NCBI GenBank assembly: GCA_041653835.1
Contig: JBAZEP010000004.1
Coordinates: forward strand, 1 to 64,000
Direction: 5' to 3'
DNA from: UBA10183 sp041653835
GTDB taxonomy: Bacteria; Omnitrophota; Gorgyraeia; Gorgyraeales; Gorgyraeaceae
Length of the DNA: 64,000 nt
Positions 59,159-64,000 of this stretch are shown here, piece by piece (the stretch's first letter is position 1; each line of letters opens with the position of its first letter). The notes under the pieces were generated by a model. That model was not told the origin of the DNA. It was given only the letters and a program-made list of their open reading frames with translations, and made no database searches. The translations under genes were made by a program, and so were the position numbers.

Positions 59159-60157
59159 CTACTCCTTCCTCTTAACAATAGTTTCCACAATATGCTGATT
59201 CACGTTTTTGACCACTTCCTCTCCCGCAACGCGTATAGCGTTCTTTATGGCCTTGGGGGTGGAAGAACCATGTCCTATTATACATACGCCGTCTATGCCC
59301 AAAAGCAGGGCGCCGCCGTATTCGGTATAGTCCATCTTTTTTTTCATTGTCCTGAAAGCGCTTCTGGCCAGGAGCGCCCCTATAGTGGAAACAAAACTAC
59401 TCTTCAATTCCACCTTAAGCATCTCCCCGAAAGCGTGTGCCACTCCTTCGGTTACTTTTAAAGCTATATTCCCGGCCATACCGTCGCATACGATCACATC
59501 ACAGTCCCCTATAAAGAAATCCCTGCCTTCTACATTGCCTATAAAGTTAAGGCCCGAAGATTCCAGAAGGCTGTAAGCCTCCTTTAGAAAACCGGTCCCT
59601 TTGGATTCTTCTTCGCCTACGTTCAATAACCCTACTTTCGGGGATTTTACACCAAGAATGTATTCGGCGTAAGCGCCTGCCATGATGCCATACTGCAGGA
59701 GATGCGACGGTTTCGCGTCTATATTGGCTCCTGCGTCTATCATAACCATAGGGCCTTTAAGGGTCGGCATGACAATGCCTATGCCCGCTCTTTCTATGCC
59801 TGGGAGAAGCCTGCATTTAAGCGTAGCGGCGCATACCATGGCGCCTGTATTGCCCGCGCTTACTATAGCGTCCACTTTTTTTTCTTTCGCGAGATTTGAC
59901 AGGACTACTATTGACGAATCTTTCTTTCTTCTCACGCTCAGGACAGGCTGTTCATGCATCCCGATCGCCTCGGAAGCGCCGTGTATAGATATATTGGGAG
60001 GGACCGGTTTATGCTTCTCGAGTTCTTTTTTTATCAAACCCTCGTTCCCTACCAATATTATTTCATAACCGTACTCACGGGCGGCCAGAACAGCGCCCCC
60101 CACGTCCGAAACCGGGGCGTTGTCCGAACCCATGGCGTCTAAGCCGATTCTAATCAT
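59159..60157 (-). CDS. plsX: Phosphate acyltransferase PlsX
   Basis: Converts acyl-ACP to acyl-phosphate for phospholipid synthesis. 332 residues, with IGLDAMGSDNAP at the N terminus, VSAGNTGAMVCAATL, PMVMIDAGANIDAKP and VCDGMAGNIALKVTEG. The order plsX-fabH-fabD-fabG-acpP is a widespread conserved arrangement. Confidence 0.96.
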   Translation of the reverse strand: MIRIGLDAMGSDNAPVSDVGGAVLAAREYGYEIILVGNEGLIKKELEKHKPVPPNISIHGASEAIGMHEQPVLSVRRKKDSSIVVLSNLAKEKKVDAIVSAGNTGAMVCAATLKCRLLPGIERAGIGIVMPTLKGPMVMIDAGANIDAKPSHLLQYGIMAGAYAEYILGVKSPKVGLLNVGEEESKGTGFLKEAYSLLESSGLNFIGNVEGRDFFIGDCDVIVCDGMAGNIALKVTEGVAHAFGEMLKVELKSSFVSTIGALLARSAFRTMKKKMDYTEYGGALLLGIDGVCIIGHGSSTPKAIKNAIRVAGEEVVKNVNQHIVETIVKRKE

Positions 60158-60178
60158 ATTTTTACCTTTAACCTTAAA

Positions 60179-60379
60179 CTACTTTTTCTCTTCTTTCTTT
60201 TTTTCTTTAATCTGTATTACCTGCCTGCCTTTGTAAAAGCCGCACACACTGCACACGCGATGCGGCAGTTTAGGCGCCTTGCAGTTTGGGCACACGGCAA
60301 CGCTCTGCACATGTACCTTCTGAGAACCTCTTCTTTTGCCCTGCCTTGAACTCGAATGTCTTCTTTTTGGTAACGCCAT
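60179..60379 (-). CDS. rpmF: Ribosomal protein bL32
   Basis: 66 residues: the basic start ALPKRRHSSSRQGKRRGSQK, a zinc knuckle with CPNCKAPKLPHRVCSVCG (four cysteines), and a lysine-rich tail. It lies in the usual yceD-rpmF-plsX order. Confidence 0.97.
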   Translation of the reverse strand: MALPKRRHSSSRQGKRRGSQKVHVQSVAVCPNCKAPKLPHRVCSVCGFYKGRQVIQIKEKKKEEKK

Positions 60380-60388
60380 GTAACCCTC

Positions 60389-60793
60389 CTATTTGCAATC
60401 GCATTCGCCTATATTCAAATTCTGCCCGCAATTGGGGCAAAGCCCTTTGCATTCGGCCTTACAGATAGCCTTCATGGGATAATCCAGTATTATCTCCTGC
60501 CTTATCTCATCATCCAATTCCACTATTTCCGCGGGTTTGACTTCGCGCACTATGCTGAATTTTTTCCTGAATATATCCTCGAACTTAGCAAGGCACTTAC
60601 TACACGTATATTCCACGGCCGCCTCTACCGCGACATCAACGAATATCTCCGCGCCGCTCTTCGACACATTCGCCTTCACATCTATAGGCCTGACAAAACT
60701 CATGGCCTCGGTATCTACCGAAAGCGCTCCCGGCAATATCTTATCGGATAGTTCAAGCCCTCCTTCGGGTATCTTATCGACGTATATCTTCAT
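60389..60793 (-). CDS. YceD/DUF177 protein with C-terminal zinc-type cysteines
   Basis: 134 residues, member of the YceD (DUF177) family tied to rpmF and 23S rRNA metabolism. YTCSKCLAKFE in the middle and CKAECKGLCPNCGQNL at the end give at least six cysteines, suggesting metal binding. It overlaps ackA by 4 bp and precedes rpmF by 9 bp. Confidence 0.92.
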   Translation of the reverse strand: MKIYVDKIPEGGLELSDKILPGALSVDTEAMSFVRPIDVKANVSKSGAEIFVDVAVEAAVEYTCSKCLAKFEDIFRKKFSIVREVKPAEIVELDDEIRQEIILDYPMKAICKAECKGLCPNCGQNLNIGECDCK

Positions 60794-61836
60794 ATCCCTG
60801 CCCCTATTTTATACGTGTCGCGGGCAATCATCAGCTCCTCGTCCGTAGGGATTACCAGCTTCTTTGTGCCTTTGGAGACAATCCCCCTGCAAATCTCGTC
60901 TATGATGCCCGGCTGGTTTTCACCTATGCCTCCCGTAAAGACCACCGCGTCGCAGCCTGACATAACAGCCGTATACGCGCCTATATATTTCTTTATCCTG
61001 TAAATAAAAATATCCAGCGCCAGTTTTACTTTCTTATTTTTGCCTTTTTCCTGCACCAGTTCGCGCATATCGTTGGTCAGCCCGGAGACCCCCAGAAGCC
61101 CGCTCCTTTTGTTGAGCATATCCACGACCTCGTTCACATCTATATTTTCCTTCTCCATTATATAGGGTATGATAGCCGGGTCCAGGTCGCCCGAACGCGT
61201 GCCCATTACAAGCCCTTCCAGCGGAGTAAAGCCCATGCTCGTGTCTATCGCCCTGCCGTTTTTTACCGCGGTTATGCTGCAGCCGTTCCCGAGATGGCAC
61301 GTGATAAGGCTTAATTTGTCCAGCGGCTTTTTTAAAACCCGCGCCGCCTGCTCGGACACATACCTGTGGCTGGTGCCGTGAAAACCGTACTTGCGGATCT
61401 TATATTTCTCGTAAAACTTATACGGGATAGCGTAAAAATAAGCGTAGTCGGGCATATCATAATAAAAAGCCGTGTCGAACACAGCCACGTGGGGGATCCC
61501 CGGCAATATCTTCTTCGATTCATTTATCGTCACGAGGCTTGGAGGATTATGCAAAGGCGCCAACTCGATAAAATCCTCTATCGCCTTTATGACGTTATCG
61601 TCTATCAGGACCGAGCCGCTGAACTTGCCTCCCCCGTGCACTACCCTGTGACCCACGGCCCCTATCCCGGACCCTGTTTTATTTAATATAATATCAACGG
61701 CCTCTTTATGGCTCGGTATCTTCTCCCCTATCCTCTCCTCGATGCCTTTATCCAAAAGCTTTTCCAAACCTTTCTCTATTTCGAAAAGCTTGTATTTTAT
61801 CGAAGAACTTCCGCTGTTTAAAACAAGTATTTTCAT
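60790..61836 (-). CDS. ackA: Acetate kinase, short form
   Basis: Makes ATP and acetate from acetyl phosphate. 348 residues against about 400 in E. coli. LNSGSSSIKYKLFE opens the protein, HRVVHGGGKFSGS, FHGTSHRYV, HLGNGCSI and TGGIGENQPG are all present, and the typical end VIPTDEELMIARDTYKI is there, so the shortening is internal (loops around residues 35-60), not a truncation. It forms the fermentative ATP-yielding pair with pta. Confidence 0.94.
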   Translation of the reverse strand: MKILVLNSGSSSIKYKLFEIEKGLEKLLDKGIEERIGEKIPSHKEAVDIILNKTGSGIGAVGHRVVHGGGKFSGSVLIDDNVIKAIEDFIELAPLHNPPSLVTINESKKILPGIPHVAVFDTAFYYDMPDYAYFYAIPYKFYEKYKIRKYGFHGTSHRYVSEQAARVLKKPLDKLSLITCHLGNGCSITAVKNGRAIDTSMGFTPLEGLVMGTRSGDLDPAIIPYIMEKENIDVNEVVDMLNKRSGLLGVSGLTNDMRELVQEKGKNKKVKLALDIFIYRIKKYIGAYTAVMSGCDAVVFTGGIGENQPGIIDEICRGIVSKGTKKLVIPTDEELMIARDTYKIGAGI

Positions 61837-61875
61837 TTATATCTACTTTCGACTTTTAACTTTAAACCTGAAACC

Positions 61876-62889
61876 TTAAACTAATAACCCGCCTTGAGCC
61901 CTGACAGCTGTTATCGCGACCGCGTCTATAATATCCTGGTAATCACAGCCGCGCGACAGGTCGCTGGCGGGTTTCCGAAGGCCCTGTAAAAGCGGGCCGA
62001 TGGCGCGCGCCTTTGCCAGGCGCTGTGTCAATTTGTATGAAATATTCCCTGCGTCCAGATTCGGGAATATGAAAATATTTGCCCTGCCTTTTATCCTGGA
62101 ATCAGGGTCTTTTCTCGCGGCTACTTCCGGCACTACCGCACAATCCACCTGTATCTCCCCGTCTATAAGCAGATCCGGCTCTCTCTGCGTAACAAGTTTC
62201 GTAGCTTCCTGGACCTTTTTTATGCTTTTATCGGAACCGCCGCTGCCTTTGGTGGAATAGCTTAACATCGCTATTTTAGGCTGGTCATCCAGCAGTATCT
62301 TCGCCATCCTCGCGCTGGATATCGCGATATCCGCCAGTTGTTCCGCGGTAGGGTCGGGCACGACGCCGGCATCAGCGTAAATAAATACGCCGTTAGACCC
62401 CAGGGTCTTATCATCTACTATAAGAAGGGTCGAACTTGAAACAGTTTTTATATTCTCCGCCGGCCCTATGCAATAGATGGCGGCCTTTGCGACATCGCGG
62501 GTCGTGGTCGCGGCGCCGGCCACAGAGCCGTCCGCGTCCCCGGCAGCCACCATAAGCGCGGCGTAAAAAACCGGGCTCCTGGTTATTATTTTTAACGCGT
62601 CTTCTATCTCTATTTTTTTGTGCTTACGTTTTTCGCAATATAAAGCCGCGTATTTTTCCAGGTCCTTTGAGCTTTTATTATCTACTATCTCAAGGCCTTT
62701 CAGATCTATACCGTCTTTTTTAGCTATCCTCCCCGCTTCCCCGGGATCGCCTATCAGGACAGGTATCGCGATGCCGGATCTTAAAATACCTTCTATGGCC
62801 CTGAGCACCCTTTCATCTGATGCCTCAGACAACAGGATTTTCTTCTTTGCCTTGCGGCTGCGTTCATATATTTTTTCTAAAAATTCCAT
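61876..62889 (-). CDS. pta: Phosphate acetyltransferase
   Basis: Converts acetyl-CoA to acetyl phosphate. 337 residues, the short single-domain form (no DRTGG domain): LLSEASDERVLRA, GDADGSVAGAATTTRD, MLSYSTKGSG and NIFIFPNLDAGNISYKLTQR. It lies 39 bp upstream of ackA. A related phosphotransbutyrylase role is less likely given ackA. Confidence 0.94.
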   Translation of the reverse strand: MEFLEKIYERSRKAKKKILLSEASDERVLRAIEGILRSGIAIPVLIGDPGEAGRIAKKDGIDLKGLEIVDNKSSKDLEKYAALYCEKRKHKKIEIEDALKIITRSPVFYAALMVAAGDADGSVAGAATTTRDVAKAAIYCIGPAENIKTVSSSTLLIVDDKTLGSNGVFIYADAGVVPDPTAEQLADIAISSARMAKILLDDQPKIAMLSYSTKGSGGSDKSIKKVQEATKLVTQREPDLLIDGEIQVDCAVVPEVAARKDPDSRIKGRANIFIFPNLDAGNISYKLTQRLAKARAIGPLLQGLRKPASDLSRGCDYQDIIDAVAITAVRAQGGLLV

Positions 62890-62894
62890 GGCCG

Positions 62895-63374
62895 TTACCT
62901 TATTTTCGCTTTTATGGCTTTTTCTACAAAACCGGGCACGAAATCTTTCAAATCAGCCCCTAAGCCGGCCGCCTCTTTGATCAATTTCGATGAAAGATAG
63001 GAATATGATTCAGACGGCATCATGAATATGGTTTCAACGTCTTTGGAAAGCTTCCTGTTCGTAAGCGCCATCTGAAACTCGTATTCAAAATCCGATATCA
63101 TCCTTAGACCTCTTATGACCACTTTTGACCCTTTACTTTTTACGTAATCCACCACAAGGCCCTTGAAATCAGCTATCTCCACGCCCTTAATTCCTTTTGT
63201 GGCTTTTTTTAAAAGTTCCACTCTTTCGGAGACATTGAAAAGCGGGTCTTTTTCGCTGTTATGGGCAACTGCAACTATAACCTTGTCGAATATCCTGACC
63301 GCCCTCTTTATAATGTCCAGGTGCCCGAATGTAACAGGGTCAAAACTGCCCGGATATATGGCTATATCTTTCAT
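62895..63374 (-). CDS. coaD: Phosphopantetheine adenylyltransferase
   Basis: The fourth step of CoA synthesis. 159 residues: YPGSFDPVTFGHLDIIKRA with the nucleotide motif TFGHLD, VIRGLRMISDFEYEFQMALTN, and SYLSSKLIKEAA at the C terminus. Length and motifs are standard. It overlaps rsmD by 4 bp, a very common pair. Confidence 0.97.
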   Translation of the reverse strand: MKDIAIYPGSFDPVTFGHLDIIKRAVRIFDKVIVAVAHNSEKDPLFNVSERVELLKKATKGIKGVEIADFKGLVVDYVKSKGSKVVIRGLRMISDFEYEFQMALTNRKLSKDVETIFMMPSESYSYLSSKLIKEAAGLGADLKDFVPGFVEKAIKAKIR

Positions 63375-63937
63375 ATATCAGTCCCTTTTCTGAAAAATTC
63401 CAATACTGTATCGCCGTATTTATAAGATCTGGTTTTCCTGAGCGTACCAAACTCATCCGGCAGGATTTCTTTTTTAAATACCTCAGCTATTACCACGGCA
63501 TTGGGCGTTAGTATATCACAACCGGACAAGCCTATCAAGGTATTTTTAGCCAGTTCTTTGTTATAAGGAGGGTCTAAGAATACAACATCAAAGGGGCCGC
63601 AAGAAGAGGCTTCAAGGCCGCATCTGCGCAATATATCCATGCAATCTTTATTATATATATCATATGACCCGGCCGGCACTGCCAGCTTACCCAGGTTTCT
63701 TTTTAAGATAAAAACGCATTTACGGTCATTATCGATGAATGTTGTTTTTTTCGCGCCGCGTGACAGCGCTTCTATGCCTATCGCGCCGGAGCCGCAATAA
63801 AGATCCAGGAACACAGCGCCCTCTATGCGGTTTTTCAGTATCTCAAACAAGGCCTCCCTGACCTTATCCGACGTAGGCCTTATCCCGTCCGGCATGTCTA
63901 TTATCCTGCCTTTATATTCCCCGCCTATTATTTTCAT
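63371..63937 (-). CDS. rsmD: 16S rRNA m2G966 methyltransferase RsmD
   Basis: 188 residues: RIIGGEYKGR-type start (here KIIGGEYKGRIID), PTSDKVREALFEIL, the SAM loop FLDLYCGSGAIGIEALSRGA and the catalytic VVFLDPPYNKE. It methylates 16S rRNA G966. First gene of the visible minus-strand transcript at the right end. Confidence 0.96.
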   Translation of the reverse strand: MKIIGGEYKGRIIDMPDGIRPTSDKVREALFEILKNRIEGAVFLDLYCGSGAIGIEALSRGAKKTTFIDNDRKCVFILKRNLGKLAVPAGSYDIYNKDCMDILRRCGLEASSCGPFDVVFLDPPYNKELAKNTLIGLSGCDILTPNAVVIAEVFKKEILPDEFGTLRKTRSYKYGDTVLEFFRKGTDI

Positions 63938-63952
63938 AACTATGTTTTACCT

Positions 63953-64000
63953 CTGTCCGACTCCGTGAGTCGCCGTACGGCGACTCACGGAGTCGGACAG
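63953..64000. repeat. Perfect 48-bp palindrome at the right edge
   Basis: CTGTCCGACTCCGTGAGT continued by CGCCGT, then the exact complement, reaching the last base of the window. It may extend further outside. It is upstream of rsmD. Its sequence is not shared with the other families here. Confidence 0.9.

Overview
The window is a gene-dense (almost no intergenic space), mostly minus-strand stretch of a bacterial chromosome. A run of 100 Ns at 33821-33920 marks it as a scaffold from a draft or metagenome assembly. It suggests an uncultured Gram-negative, fermentative, glycogen-storing bacterium: there is a type II secretion/pilus operon with an outer-membrane secretin, lipoproteins, Pta-AckA, an acyl-CoA dehydrogenase with a ferredoxin-type EtfA, and a GH57-based alpha-glucan operon. 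This combination, and the look of the proteins, fits Candidatus Omnitrophota (PVC superphylum), but that is inference from gene content only; no rRNA is present. No prophage, IS, CRISPR or defence island was found.

Layout. 1-10.8 kb: one alpha-glucan/glycogen operon on the minus strand (CBM48 protein, GT4 glycosyltransferase, DUF4912 protein, GH57 branching enzyme, two more GH57 proteins, a DUF2934 protein, GlgA, and a GH57 glucanotransferase cut by the left edge). 10.8-15.3 kb: a sensorless histidine kinase with a NarL-type regulator, then gap and two tandem galT genes, one of which has lost the catalytic histidine. 15.3-24.9 kb: fmt, def, a plus-strand TPR/pilin pair, priA, udg, xerD, an MBL hydrolase, a lipoprotein, ligA and acyP. 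24.8-30.3 kb: an AIR-synthase-like protein, MFS transporter, bioY, tRNA-Pro(CGG), rmuC, and a fused YnbE-YdbL lipoprotein with an AsmA/YdbH-like partner. 30.3-35.3 kb: the riboflavin operon (ribBA, ribH, nusB, PHP, ribD, ribE) behind an FMN riboswitch. 35.3-43.3 kb: a diguanylate cyclase, smc, and acyl-CoA dehydrogenase/etfB/etfA. 43.4-54.8 kb: type II secretion genes (gspE-F-G-I-J-K-L-M, then merR-exeA-gspC-gspD and a PDZ protein). 54.9-64 kb: type II fatty-acid synthesis (fabF, acpP, fabG, fabD, fabH, plsX), rpmF, yceD, ackA, pta, coaD and rsmD.

The most unusual feature is a dense set of at least five families of short palindromic elements, about 17 copies in 64 kb. A 39-bp family shares a GACA-S-TGTC centre with variable but mutually complementary arms. 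A 28-bp GTAGGG...CCCTAC family has two copies that are translated in frame inside GH57 genes. A nested AACCTCSGAGGTT family has one copy translated inside an MFS transporter. A GCCCTTTCT family has one copy sitting inside the variable stem of the FMN riboswitch. A 72-bp four-way-junction element supplies the C terminus of the branching enzyme. Several copies also supply the stop codon of the preceding gene.

A second theme is regulatory. At least five genes (galT paralogue, def, GGDEF, PDZ protein, gspE), and nearly a sixth (TPR), have a -10 hexamer 6-11 nt before the start codon and no Shine-Dalgarno, which predicts leaderless mRNAs. Genes inside operons mostly keep ordinary ribosome sites. 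Other points of interest are a secretin fused to a TonB-type C-terminal domain, GspC-like functions split over two proteins, and an operon suggestive of electron-bifurcating acyl-CoA reduction.
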